A DNA stretch of 64,000 nt. It comes from CBDBKL01 sp965116215 (GTDB lineage: Bacteria; Bdellovibrionota; Bdellovibrionia; Bdellovibrionales; JAKFYE01). The notes below the pieces were generated by a model. That model did not search any database. It worked only from the letters and a program-made list of their open reading frames with translations, and was not told the DNA's origin. Each line of letters starts with the position of its first letter. Positions within the stretch are counted from its first letter, which is position 1. The DNA lies in NCBI GenBank assembly GCA_965116215.1, contig OZ220494.1, positions 248,001 to 312,000 of the forward strand, given 5' to 3'. Made by a program: the position numbers and the translations under genes. Positions 37,027 to 46,900 of this stretch are shown in pieces.

Positions 37027-37542
37027 ATGTTGTATACGCCTTTATCTTTAAAAAGTTGGATTGATAAGCATCGTGAAATTTTAAAGCCTCCGGTGGGAAA
37101 TAAGATGATTTGGAGAGATCGTGAATTTATTGTTATGGCGGTGGGTGGTCCTAATACACGGACAGATTATCATATTAATCAGGGGGAGGAGTTTTTTTAT
37201 CAAGTCGAGGGGGATATGGTTTTAAAGGTGAAGACTACGGAGGGTGAAGATAGAGATATTTGTATTCATGAGGGAGAGATTTATTTATTACCTGCGAACA
37301 CGCCTCATTCTCCTCAGCGACCGGAGGGAACTGTGGGTATTGTTGTTGAGCGAAGGCGTTTGGCGCATGAAGAGGATGGTTTTGTGTGGTTTTGTAAAAA
37401 GTGTGGAGAGAAGTTATATGAGGAATTTTTTCATCTTACAAATATTGAAGTACAATTGCCTCAAGTCTTTGACCGTTATTATTCTAATAAAGAGAATACA
37501 ACATGTAAGAAATGTCACATGGACAATGGAAAAGGTCATTGA
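37027..37542 (+). CDS. nbaC: 3-hydroxyanthranilate 3,4-dioxygenase
   Basis: 171 residues from ATG 37027 (GGGAG ten bases upstream; a TTG six bases earlier is in frame). An iron(II) cupin that opens the ring of 3-hydroxyanthranilate to 2-amino-3-carboxymuconate semialdehyde. GGPNTRTDYHINQGEEFFYQVEGD (about 40-63) carries the substrate arginine and the His/Glu iron ligands; the last His is in YLLPANTPHSPQRP. The bacterial-type C-terminal rubredoxin-like iron site is present as CKKCG and CKKCHM. Overlaps the ACMSD gene. Preceded by an 8-bp repeat array. Confidence 0.95.
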   Translation: MLYTPLSLKSWIDKHREILKPPVGNKMIWRDREFIVMAVGGPNTRTDYHINQGEEFFYQVEGDMVLKVKTTEGEDRDICIHEGEIYLLPANTPHSPQRPEGTVGIVVERRRLAHEEDGFVWFCKKCGEKLYEEFFHLTNIEVQLPQVFDRYYSNKENTTCKKCHMDNGKGH

Positions 37543-38573
37543 AGAAGAAGCCGTTGAAAAAAATAGATATTCATACGCATATTTTGCCTCCGGAGATACC
37601 CAAGTTCAAAGATCGATTTGGATATGATGGTTTTATAGAGCTTCGTCATTGTGGTGAGTGTGCTGTTGATATTTATAAAGACGACGGAACTTTTTTTAGA
37701 AGAGTTGAGAGAAATTGTTGGGATCCGGAGGTTCGTATTCAGGAGTGTGATAAGAGTGGGGTGGCTTATCAAGTTTTGTCGACAGTTCCGGTGATGTTTA
37801 GTTATTGGGCGAAGCCAAAAGATGCACATTATATGAGTCAGTTTTTAAACGATCATTTGAGGGGGGTTTTAGAGACTTTTCCAAAGCGTTTTTTTGGTTT
37901 GGGAACGGTTCCTTTGCAGGAGATACAGTTAGCTATTGAGGAGATGCAGAGGTGTCAGGAGATAGGTTTACAGGGTTTACAGATTGGCAGTCATGTTAAT
38001 GGGTTAAACTTTGATGATGAGTATTATCTTCCTTTTTTTGAAGCGGCTGAAAGTTTGGGAGTGCCATTGTTTGTACATCCTTGGGATATGTTGGGTCAGT
38101 CTCGAATGCAGAAGTATTGGTTGCCTTGGCTTGTGGGGATGCCGATGGAGCAAGCTCTAGCTATTTCAAGTTTAATATTGGGTGGTGTTTTTGATCGTTT
38201 TCCTAATTTGCGATTAGCATTTGCACATGGAGGGGGGGCTTTTTTAGGAATTCATGGGCGTATTGAGCATGGATTTAGGGTGAGGCCGGATTTGTGTGCT
38301 CAGGAGAGTGAGACATCCCCTAAGGCGGCTTTGGGCAAGTTTTATGTTGATGCTCTTGTACATGATGAGCGAACCATTGAGTTTTTAGTCGATGTATATG
38401 GTGAAGATTTTGTCGCTATGGGTTCGGATTATCCTTTTCCTTTGGGGGAGAGTGTGCCGGGGTCTCTCATCGAGAAGTGTTCGTCTTTTTCTGAAGAGGT
38501 GAAGTCAAAATTGTTATATAAAAATGCTTTAAAATGGTTAGGGCTTAAGGTGGGGGATTTTTTTGATTTGTAA
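37512..38573 (+). CDS. nbaD: 2-amino-3-carboxymuconate-6-semialdehyde decarboxylase (ACMSD)
   Basis: A zinc amidohydrolase-fold decarboxylase that removes the carboxyl group from the 3-HAO product, preventing its spontaneous ring closure to quinolinate. The metal motif is KIDIHTHILPPEIP at the start; FVHPWDMLGQSRMQKYWLPWLVGMP and LAFAHGGGAF in the middle and GSDYPFPLGE near the end are diagnostic for ACMSD. The ATG at 37512 overlaps 3-HAO by 31 bp; a TTG at 37554, twelve bases after the 3-HAO stop and behind AGAAGAAG, fits the family length slightly better. Last gene of the rightward operon. Confidence 0.94.
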   Translation: MSHGQWKRSLKKKPLKKIDIHTHILPPEIPKFKDRFGYDGFIELRHCGECAVDIYKDDGTFFRRVERNCWDPEVRIQECDKSGVAYQVLSTVPVMFSYWAKPKDAHYMSQFLNDHLRGVLETFPKRFFGLGTVPLQEIQLAIEEMQRCQEIGLQGLQIGSHVNGLNFDDEYYLPFFEAAESLGVPLFVHPWDMLGQSRMQKYWLPWLVGMPMEQALAISSLILGGVFDRFPNLRLAFAHGGGAFLGIHGRIEHGFRVRPDLCAQESETSPKAALGKFYVDALVHDERTIEFLVDVYGEDFVAMGSDYPFPLGESVPGSLIEKCSSFSEEVKSKLLYKNALKWLGLKVGDFFDL

Positions 38574-38597
38574 GTATGCTGTGACAGGCTATAGTCT

Positions 38598-39026
38598 CTA
38601 CGGGTTACATTCAAATGCCCCTGCGTCGTTGATTAAAGGTTTTGTTTTATTTCGTTTATAGGATTTACGTTTGTTTGTTGCTAAATCTGTGATGTATACT
38701 GAGTAATCAAGGTCTGTTCCAGCTGAGCCAAACACCCAGTACTTGCCGTTGACAGCGCAGCCATTAAGAACTTTGACTAATAGCTCCGGGTTATCATGGT
38801 TAAAAAAGTAAAATAAGGAGGCCTCATCACCTATAACAGCATCTTTGATTCTGGCATTATGCACTTTTCTGTTATGATCTGTGTAATAGGCCTCTACAAA
38901 AAATCTTCCATCTTGGAGGCAAGCATTTAAGCCCCATTCCAAACACCCATAGTCTTTGGCTTCAAGTAAGGGTGAGGCAAAGCACAGTAATAGGGCCGCT
39001 AATAGTTGTTTTTTAAATCCCAACAT
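38598..39026 (-). CDS. Secreted stand-alone copy of the metalloprotease C-terminal domain (copy 1)
   Basis: 142 residues: a signal peptide ending at LLEA (about 23), then a domain of about 115 residues equal in plan to the C-terminal part of the reprolysin-like proteases: CLEWGLNACLQDGRFFVEAYY, SLFYFFNHDNPELLVKVLNGC, YWVFGSAGTDLDYSVYITD and an INDAGAF end. Related beta-sandwich-like domains appear in exported proteins of many soil bacteria, with unknown role. It lies downstream of a full protease in the same direction. A possible role is inhibitor, decoy or binding partner of the protease. Copy 2 at 60221-60649 differs in only a few residues (for example NGC to NAC). Confidence 0.75.
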   Translation of the reverse strand: MLGFKKQLLAALLLCFASPLLEAKDYGCLEWGLNACLQDGRFFVEAYYTDHNRKVHNARIKDAVIGDEASLFYFFNHDNPELLVKVLNGCAVNGKYWVFGSAGTDLDYSVYITDLATNKRKSYKRNKTKPLINDAGAFECNP

Positions 39027-39294
39027 AACTCTTAGTCTCCTTTTTAACTCTCTTTTTCTTTCTTTCTCTTTCTCTTTTTTTTCTTCTCTAGCTGTTTTGA
39101 CTCAATTTTCTTTTCAAAATTATAGGTCAGTTTTTATTTTATACCTTTTAAGTTTATCTTCTTACTATTATCTTATTTAAAGATATTAAAAATTTCTAGT
39201 CTTCCCTTATTTTTTATTTGCTGCTCAAACCCCTTCATCTGTCCTTTCTCTTTTTATCTCTTAATCCCTCTCTTTTCTCTGTTTAACCTTTTTT
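39027..39294. other. Leader of the stand-alone domain gene, pyrimidine-rich
   Basis: The plus strand is strongly T/C-rich (CTTTTTCTTTCTTTCTCTTTC near 39050), so the transcript leader on the minus strand is A/G-rich and includes AAGGAGACTAAGAGTT before the start, a strong ribosome-binding site. It is the same sequence in the duplicate at 60650-60917. Confidence 0.5.
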
Positions 39295-40590
39295 CTATCG
39301 ACTGACAGTACAGGAAAAGGCACTGGCATCGTTAATTAAAGGGTTTGTGCTACCTCTATGATAAGGAATCCTGACCCCTGTAGCATTGTCTGTGACAAAG
39401 ACAGAATAATCAAGATCTGTTCCAGCGGAGCCAAACACCCAGTACTTACCATTAACTCCGCAGCCATCAATCACTTTCACTAACAGCTCAGGGTTGCTTT
39501 CAGAAAAAAAGTAAAACAGCGAGGAGGTTTTATTCACCCCGTTGAGCATAGCTTTTTTAACCTTTGCCTTTTGACTCACTTGATCTCCAGAAGAGTTTTT
39601 GTAAAACACTTCAGCCTCCACATGAAACCTTGCGCCTTGAAGACAGACGTTATGTTCGCTCTCAAGGCACTGATAATCCAGTACAGGGTCTTTAACTTTA
39701 GTAGGAGCATAGTTTGAAGCATCTTCAATGGTGTAGAGCAGTGCCTTTGAGGCATTAGCTGCACTTGAGCCCATCTTTAAACCCTCATGAGAAGAATCAC
39801 TGCTAAAACGATCAAATCTAGCAAAGCTAAATACTCCCATAACGGTCGTATAGCTTTTGTTATTGGTGTTCTTATTTTTATAACCTCTACCATAGGGAAC
39901 AAAGGCAGTATCAGAAGGATTATCTTGTATATCATGCAAAAGACCTAAGTTATGGCCCACTTCATGAGCTAAAGTTCTATTGTCACCCAAGCAGGAAAGC
40001 TGACTATTCTCATCTCCATACAAAATGGCACCGGTTGCTACATATTTAGCGGCTAGCTTATTATTTGTATCATTACTTCTACTTTTAGCTATGCCACAAT
40101 ATGACCCTTTATATGTTAGAGCATAGAGAAGATCTGCTCCGTAATCTGATCTCACATCTGGTAGGATATCGTCCATTAGTCTGCGTGCTGGAGATAGTCC
40201 CACTTTTTCAAGTGAGATATTGTATTTACGATCGGGCTGAACGGCAACTGTTCTAAGTCTAGCATTTACATTTGAGCGAGCAAAGATCACATTGGCTTTT
40301 AACACAGCAGTCCTTACTCTTTGCAGCAGCTTTGCTCTATTAGAAAGTGAGCTGGGGTAGATAAATGCAATATCAATCACATGTATTTTATCCTGTGAGG
40401 CCTTCTTTAAAACCACAGGCTCTGAGGACTTTTTGTAAGATGAGGCCCCAATGGCGTGAACGGGCTTATCTAAATCAGTTCCTACAGCACACAGAGGAAT
40501 ATTTGGTAATTGTGCAAAAACTTTTTGCTCAAAGAATAAAACAACAGAGAAACTCAAAAGCAGAGAAAAACTCATATTTGATATCTTCAT
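39295..40590 (-). CDS. Secreted reprolysin-like metalloprotease, paralogue 4
   Basis: 431 residues from the ATG at 40590, with AAAAGGA eleven bases upstream (GTG at 40599 is in frame but too close). Signal peptide to FAQ-LPN, metzincin domain with HEVGHNLGLLH and Met-turn TVMGVF, then the C-terminal domain from YQCLESEHNVCLQ. Compared with the duplicate at 60918 the ends are almost identical, while about residues 110-235, around the zinc site, differ strongly and include small insertions. A 7-bp array of about 35 units starts 18 bp before the start codon. Confidence 0.88.
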   Translation of the reverse strand: MKISNMSFSLLLSFSVVLFFEQKVFAQLPNIPLCAVGTDLDKPVHAIGASSYKKSSEPVVLKKASQDKIHVIDIAFIYPSSLSNRAKLLQRVRTAVLKANVIFARSNVNARLRTVAVQPDRKYNISLEKVGLSPARRLMDDILPDVRSDYGADLLYALTYKGSYCGIAKSRSNDTNNKLAAKYVATGAILYGDENSQLSCLGDNRTLAHEVGHNLGLLHDIQDNPSDTAFVPYGRGYKNKNTNNKSYTTVMGVFSFARFDRFSSDSSHEGLKMGSSAANASKALLYTIEDASNYAPTKVKDPVLDYQCLESEHNVCLQGARFHVEAEVFYKNSSGDQVSQKAKVKKAMLNGVNKTSSLFYFFSESNPELLVKVIDGCGVNGKYWVFGSAGTDLDYSVFVTDNATGVRIPYHRGSTNPLINDASAFSCTVSR

Positions 40591-40608
40591 AAAATACACT
40601 ATCCTTTT

Positions 40609-40852
40609 AACTACTAACTACTAACTACTAACTACTAACTACTAACTACTAACTACTAACTACTAACTACTAACTACTAACTACTAACTACTAACTACTA
40701 ACTACTAACTACTAACTACTAACTACTAACTACTAACTACTAACTACTAACTACTAACTACTAACTACTAACTACTAACTACTAACTACTAACTACTAAC
40801 TACTAACTACTAACTACTAACTATTAACTATTAACTATTAACTATTAACTAT
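40609..40852. repeat. 7-bp tandem repeat, unit AACTACT, about 35 copies
   Basis: About 30 AACTACT units followed by five AACTATT variant units next to the outer end. The array lies directly upstream of metalloprotease 4 (minus strand). The duplicate array at 62243-62409 has about 24 units and lacks the variant block. Confidence 0.95.
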
Positions 40853-41451
40853 GTTTCTTTAAGTAGAAGAGCATTTAAGTTCAACTTATCTGTCATAAAA
40901 AACGCACTTAATTTTTTCACGGTTAGTTAAGCCTTATTATTTTGTAAAATCTTAAAAAATTTAAGCTCTTTGAACTATTGTGAGCAAGTCTTATGCCAGA
41001 TGAAAGCTCTAGAGAAGATTTTAACTAAAAAATAAAAACTCCAGCTCCATTTTGACTAGCTTTCACTGGCTTTAAAGATCAGCCTTAAAGAGAATGGTTA
41101 TAAAATATAACAAGGAAAAGTCAGAAAATAAAATAGCAAACAAAAGAAAAGTAAACAGTCTGTACACTTATAAGTTAAAATGATTAAAACTCAGTAATCT
41201 GACTAAACTTTATACAACTTTAAGTTAAAAGAGTAAAAAATATCATAGAAATATTTAAAACCTATTTATTCTCTATAAAGACTTATTCATTTTGGATATT
41301 GGCAAAGAGGGATTAATTGCAAATCATTAAAGCGAAAAAGTTGTTTTAAAAAAGACTCCATTTGAATTTTAATTTAATATGCTAGAGGACTAAAAAGTAT
41401 TTAGAAGTACTAAGATGGTGTTTGGCATAAAAGAGCCTCGCCGCCTACTAC
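40853..41451. other. AT-rich non-coding part of the direct duplication (copy 1)
   Basis: About 600 bp without a gene, nearly identical to 62410-63010 apart from small changes (for example CGCAC against AGTGCAC near 40905/62460). It lies between the protease array and the coiled-coil gene. Strong conservation between copies without coding potential reflects recent duplication; a promoter for the minus-strand protease may lie here. Confidence 0.55.
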
Positions 41452-41685
41452 CTATTTCAAAAAGATAGCTATTGCCGTAACAGCAATGGTCAGTAGAACT
41501 CCTAATTTGATTATCATTCTTTGCTCAAGCTCTTTAAGATCTCGTTTTATTATTTCAACATCTTGTTTTGTTGCCAGGTTAGATTCTAAGATCTCATTAA
41601 GAATGCGCACCTGAGCCTGAGCTTGTTTATCAGGAACACCTGCATCTTTTAAAACTTCAACATATTTAAAAGCATTAAAAACCAT
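41452..41685 (-). CDS. Small coiled-coil membrane protein (DUF1640-like), short form
   Basis: 77 residues. The N-terminus MVFNAFKYVEVLKDAGVPDKQAQAQVRILNE resembles DUF1640 (CCDC90-like) proteins; a short heptad region follows and a single membrane helix (IIKLGVLLTIAVTAIAIFLK) closes the protein. Two longer relatives in the window (117 residues at 63011, 142 at 59610) differ only by the number of 18-residue TKRDIAEIKRDIEELKLA-type repeats. It diverges from cassette C, with about 100 bp between. Role unknown. Confidence 0.75.
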   Translation of the reverse strand: MVFNAFKYVEVLKDAGVPDKQAQAQVRILNEILESNLATKQDVEIIKRDLKELEQRMIIKLGVLLTIAVTAIAIFLK

Positions 41686-41783
41686 TATGACATTGACTCT
41701 AGCACATCAACTTTAATCTGTAAAGATTTGATTTTAAAAAAGAAATAGCATTGGTATGCTGCAATCCTCCTGCTTATCATTAG

Positions 41784-42776
41784 CAACAGTGTCGTTCAGG
41801 TTATAGTAAACTTTACTGCGCAAATACTCTTGGTTATTATTCTATTGATACATACACAATAGCTGCCAAGGGGGATTGCGAAGCAAAAACTTGCAGAGAC
41901 TGTAGAAAAACATGTCGCAGCTTCCCTTGTGTTCGGCACCGTAGAGATAAGCTTAATGATTATACAGATCTTAGCTCCGAAAATTGCTGCAATAATATGT
42001 ATTTTGAGCCTGATGATCCACCACCTCCACCTACTTGCCGTAATCCTGCTTTTCAAGAAAGGGATTGTAAACCTGGCCGTATCCTAATAAACCCACTACC
42101 AACTAGCGGATTAAGAAATGAAGAACATTGCTGTAGAGATCCTGAGCCTCCTACTACTACTCGTCCTCGTCCTACTTGCGATACTGAGACAAATGGTTGC
42201 CGTCGCTGCGGCACAAGCCGCACTGAAAAGAGATCTAATTACTCAACTCTTGAAGGCTCAGCTGCAACTTGTTGGGCATGTTGTCAGCCTCCTACTACTC
42301 GGGCTCGAACTTGTACTTATCCCCACAATTTTAATTATTGTGGAAACTATGGCATGATCCCAAAAAACCCACTGCCAAATACTGGACCCAGAACTAAAGA
42401 AAATTGCTGCCAACCTGCTCCTACTTGCAGAACCTACAGCTGCCCAACAGGTTACACAAAACAAAACCTAAGCTCTACAAACGTTTCAAAAAGTCATTGT
42501 TGTAAAGCTCCTACTCCTACTACAAGAACTTGTCTTCCTGCTGGAACTACTCTTGGTCAAGGCAGTGGCACACGTCAAGAGGCTATAAGAGACTGCTATT
42601 TATATATAAATGAATGTTGTAGCAGTTCAAGTGCTTATAGAAATATTGACGCAAACGAATGTAGACGGGAAGGAGGTTATATTTCAGCGGCTGGTATAGC
42701 TAGTGGTATGTGCACAATAGATGCTAATGCCTGTGGTGGGGATCCATGTGTGTTAGTGAACTGTGTATGCCAGTAA
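41784..42776 (+). pseudogene. Silent cassette C: 5'-truncated copy of the giant cysteine-rich gene with its own tail
   Basis: An open frame of 331 codons bounded upstream by an in-frame TAG at 41781, with no start codon at the 5' edge (first ATG inside at 41997). It aligns with the last third of genes A and B from CRSGY onward. From about 42168 to 42516 it is identical, base for base as far as I compared, to gene A in the inverse orientation, and then it enters a different tail (42517-42776) with DANECRREGGY and DANACGGDPCVLVNC, related to the tail of gene B. No promoter or ribosome-binding site is evident, so it is probably a silent donor rather than an expressed gene. Confidence 0.8.
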
Positions 42777-43600
42777 GATAATTATAGGTTGTAGTTTGGT
42801 TTGGCTTAGACTTTTTAATCTTTTATTTATAATATTTATAAGTTAACTTTTTATCTTATTTTAATAGCTTATTGTAGATAGGTCCTTCTTACTTACTTCT
42901 TATTATTTTATATGTTTAATCAGTTAGTTTGATGTTGGGTTGTGGTTTACATTGTTTCAGTAGTGAGAAGTGAGATTTTTATTTATCAATAGAATAGAAA
43001 GAATAGAAAAGTTAGAACCAAATTTAATTGTCTATCAAGTGTTAGTGTTTGAATAATTAAGTGTATTTAGGGTTGTCTTGTTTTTAGAAGTTAGTTGTGT
43101 AGAAACACTAACACTTGTACATTATAAATAGCGTTTTGTCTATGTTGTGTGGTGGGTGTGTAAATCATATATTACTCTTAATCTTAAGTGCACTTAACTT
43201 AAAAGTACCAAATTGTAGAATATAGAAGATGAGTTGATTTTTTCTCTTTACTTACTGCTAATGAATTAACTACTGATGAGTTTAGTTTGAGATGTAGGTA
43301 AAGATTTTATTTAAAAAAGTTAGAGCTATACCAATAGCAACAACAAACAAAGCACTAAGATTTATCACTATTTAGATCTCAAATTCCCTAAAAAGGTAAA
43401 AATAACTAAAAAATATTAATATACGAAAGGAACTATTAATATAATTAATAAAGATTCAAGACAGCTTAAAGGAAGCAATGACTTTTAAATATTTTTATAA
43501 TAAAAGATATATGTTTTGTGAGGTTATAATTATTCTTAATAACTATTTTTGGAGTCGCTTAAACTGTAATTAGCACTAGCTCTTTTTATTATTTATATTG
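42777..43600. other. AT-rich spacer between cassette C and gene A; first part duplicated after gene B
   Basis: The first ~360 bp (about 42835-43140) match the sequence after gene B (about 56658-57003) in the same orientation, including TTTTATCTTATTTTAATAGCTTATTGTAGATA and a TAGAAACACTAACACTTGTACATTATAAATAG end. The 9-bp unit GAATAGAAA occurs about twice here (near 42998) but about six times after gene B. The rest shows no gene. Confidence 0.65.
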
Positions 43601-43923
43601 TCATAAAGTAGTACAGCATGTACTACAATTAGCATTAGGTCTTCTTGTAGCGTCATAAAATCTAGATTTCCTATAGTTACTGCCACATCTGCTTCTGCAA
43701 TCCCAAAGATAACAGGGTTTTATTACCGCATGAGGGCCTATACAACTCGCCGGAACTCCTCCTCCTCCGTAGCGACGAATGTTACGAGAATTACCACTAT
43801 AGTGATATACAGTGTTATCTCTGTTACTACAGTTCATTTCACATATCCACTTGTTTGGATCACCAGTAAGCATATTTGTATCTAAGTTAAAATCATCATC
43901 ACAGGCTCTTCCTATATTCCTAC
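43601..43923 (-). other. Variable tail of gene A (junction at 43924)
   Basis: The 107-codon tail of A begins right after the codon pair for PT in CCKAPT. To this point A and cassette C are identical; beyond it they share nothing obvious. The tail ends with a further cysteine module (CYLWDCRSRCGSNYRKSRFYDATRRPNANCSTCC) similar in plan to the repeated modules. Confidence 0.75.
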
Positions 43924-46900
43924 GAGTAGGAGCTTTACAACAATGACTTTTTGAAACGTTTGTAGAGCTTAGGTTTTGTTTTGTGTAACCTGTTGGGCAG
44001 CTGTAGGTTCTGCAAGTAGGAGCAGGTTGGCAGCAATTTTCTTTAGTTCTGGGTCCAGTATTTGGCAGTGGGTTTTTTGGGATCATGCCATAGTTTCCAC
44101 AATAATTAAAATTGTGGGGATAAGTACAAGTTCGAGCCCGAGTAGTAGGAGGCTGACAACATGCCCAACAAGTTGCAGCTGAGCCTTCAAGAGTTGAGTA
44201 ATTAGATCTCTTTTCAGTGCGGCTTGTGCCGCAGCGACGGCAACCATTTGTCTCAGTATCGCAAGTAGGACGAGGAGGAGGAAGAGTAGTAGGAATAGGA
44301 GGAATTTTATAACAACACTTCGTTTCTGTAAAGTCTGTTGAAGAAAGGTTTTGTTTTGTGTGTTCTTCTGGGCAACTGTAGATCTCGCAAGTAGGTGTAC
44401 ATTTTACGCAAGTTTTTTGAGGGCAACGTGAATTGCCAACTATGCCAACTATTTGTTTATGAGCTTCATAATAACCAGATCTGCAAGAAGATCTGTGCTC
44501 ATATCCTGAAGGACAAGTCATCTGACCAACACACACATCAACATCATCCTCAGAAGGTGAAGTATAGACTGGAGGTGTGATACATTCTTTGCAAGTTTTT
44601 TCGCAAGCTCCTTGGCCAATTGTTCGACTACGATAACGAAGAGAGGAACAACGCTCTGTCTGCTCAAGATAACCATAAGATGAACAAGAAACTGATGTGC
44701 AACTAGGAGGATCAGAAGGTGGAGGATTAGAATCAGAAACGCAGCAATTTTCAAAGGAAAAATCTGTATAATCATTAAGCTTATCTGTACGGTGCTGAAC
44801 ACAAGGATAAGCACGACATGTTTTTTCACATCTTCTGCAAGTTTTCTCCCTGCAAGACCCTGAGGCAGCTATTGTGTATGTATCAACAGAATAATAACCA
44901 TGACTATTTGAGCAGTAATATTCACCATAACCTGATCGACACTCTTGGCATCGAACAGGAGCATTGGGATCAACGCAGCATATACCGAGGGTAGGAGGAG
45001 ATTTTGCATCTGATGATGATTTTCTCACCCACCCAAATCTGCTGCAATCATACGCCTGATTGCCTGAAGTTAAAGGCTCTGTATCAGCACAGGTTGCAGG
45101 GGTTGCAGGAACCCTTGAACAATCCTTTTTTCCCTGACACTGTTGAGAGCTACAGTTATGGCCTGAGGGTTGAGTAAAGGTTTGACCTTGGCAGGTGTTA
45201 GAAGCTGTAGTCTCACTACACGGGCAGACAGCAAGAGCTTTGCAGCAGGTGCCGCAATTCACCTGTGAAGGTGAGCCCACAAGGCTTGAATAATTATCCG
45301 ATCGCCTGCGGTCACGACCGCAAATATTCTGATTACAATTACCGACGACCTCAGGGCAAAGGCAAGGGCCTTTTAAAATCATGCAATTTGAGTCATCAGG
45401 ATCGCGACCAACCATAGCTCCCAAATTTCCCCAATTAGGGCCGCAAACCCTGCATGTTTGAGGTAAAGTCGTAGTTGTTGTTGTTGTTGTCGTCGTTGTT
45501 GTTGTTGTTGTAGAAGTTGTGGTTGTGGTGGTGGCAGGAGTTTTGCAACAAGTGCTACAATTCACCTTTGAGCTTGAGCCTGAAAGATCTGCGTAGTTTG
45601 TTTTCTGCTCAGTACTTGTGCCGCACACTGCAGAGCTGCAACCATTTGTTACGCTTTGGCAGGTGAGCTTTATTTTTTTACAACACTTCTTTGCCGTATT
45701 AACACTTCCCTTAGGATTAGACTTTTTAGAAGCATAGCCCGCATCCTGACACTTCTGATCAGTATTAAAATCCTGACACGGACAATCCTTTGTCCCCTTA
45801 CACACTACTGTACCAGTGGTGCTGTCAGGGCAGGATAGGTTCACATCCACACCCCTACAACTCTGGGACACAGACGACTGACTCCCACATGTAGCATATG
45901 AAGAACAATTATGACAAAAACCTAAATCATCCTTATGAGGCCGAGCTGCTGGGCACTCACATTGACATGTTTCACGGTTAAGCTGCTGACCTTTTCCCTC
46001 ATTGACACATTCAGCATTTGTCCTCGTGCAAACACGCTCGCAGCAAGCATCACAAGTTGCAGCTGAGCCTGAAAGACTATCATACGAAGATGTCCTTTGA
46101 GCCCTCTCATCACCGCATAGTGTGCAACCATTGGTTACGCTCTGGCAGGTAACAGCAGCAGCAGGCTCCTCACAACACGTATCACATGTGGCCTGATGTC
46201 TTATATAATTACCATACCTAACTACCTTTTCAGTTCTTGCGCCACACATTGCGGAACTGCAACCATTGGTTACGCTCTGGCAGGTGGCATCAGACCTACA
46301 ACACACCTCACCTTTCATGACAGCGCAGCCGTTTTCGAATCGTTGAAAGCCGGTTGATCCTACACCTATCGTATGAAAACCACTACCACCAGGAGGAATG
46401 CAGATCGTACATTCTGTCTCAGGACCACATAATGTCGTAGATGTCGTAGATGTCGTAGATGTCGTAGATGTAGATGGTGTTAGAAGGTCCACGCCGCACG
46501 TTCTACCTGCTTCATCTATTCCATTTGTTTTTGTTCCAGGACATGTGACACCGCATACTGTAGTTTTTGTATGATTTACGCAAGTATTTGAGCCGTCACA
46601 TGTAAGTCGATCAACGGTAAAAAACACTTTTGTAATATCATGTGGGGGGGAGTTAGGGGGGATATTGGTATTTGTTTTCATAGGAGGCGTGTAGTTTGAA
46701 TAGTTACCTGCAGTATCAACTGGTCTTATCCAAAATTGGTATAAACCTTCACTAAGGCCTTTAAAACTTAACCTAATGGGCGTTTTACGATTAAGTAGTG
46801 TTTGATCACCTCCCGTGCCGTCTGCATTTAAATCCGTATCTAATGACACTTCACCAGCACTTCCTGATGATAACGCAAAACCATGGCAGCTTTGAAAATT

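Noticed and set aside
41997..42776. Separate 259-residue gene starting at ATG 41997
   Set aside because: The open frame extends upstream to 41784 with clear homology to the giant genes, so the ATG is an internal methionine of a truncated copy.
43601..43923. Polymorphic toxin (Rhs/CdiA-type) tail with immunity gene
   Set aside because: The tails are short, cysteine-rich and resemble the body modules; no nuclease or other toxin motif and no small immunity gene follows.
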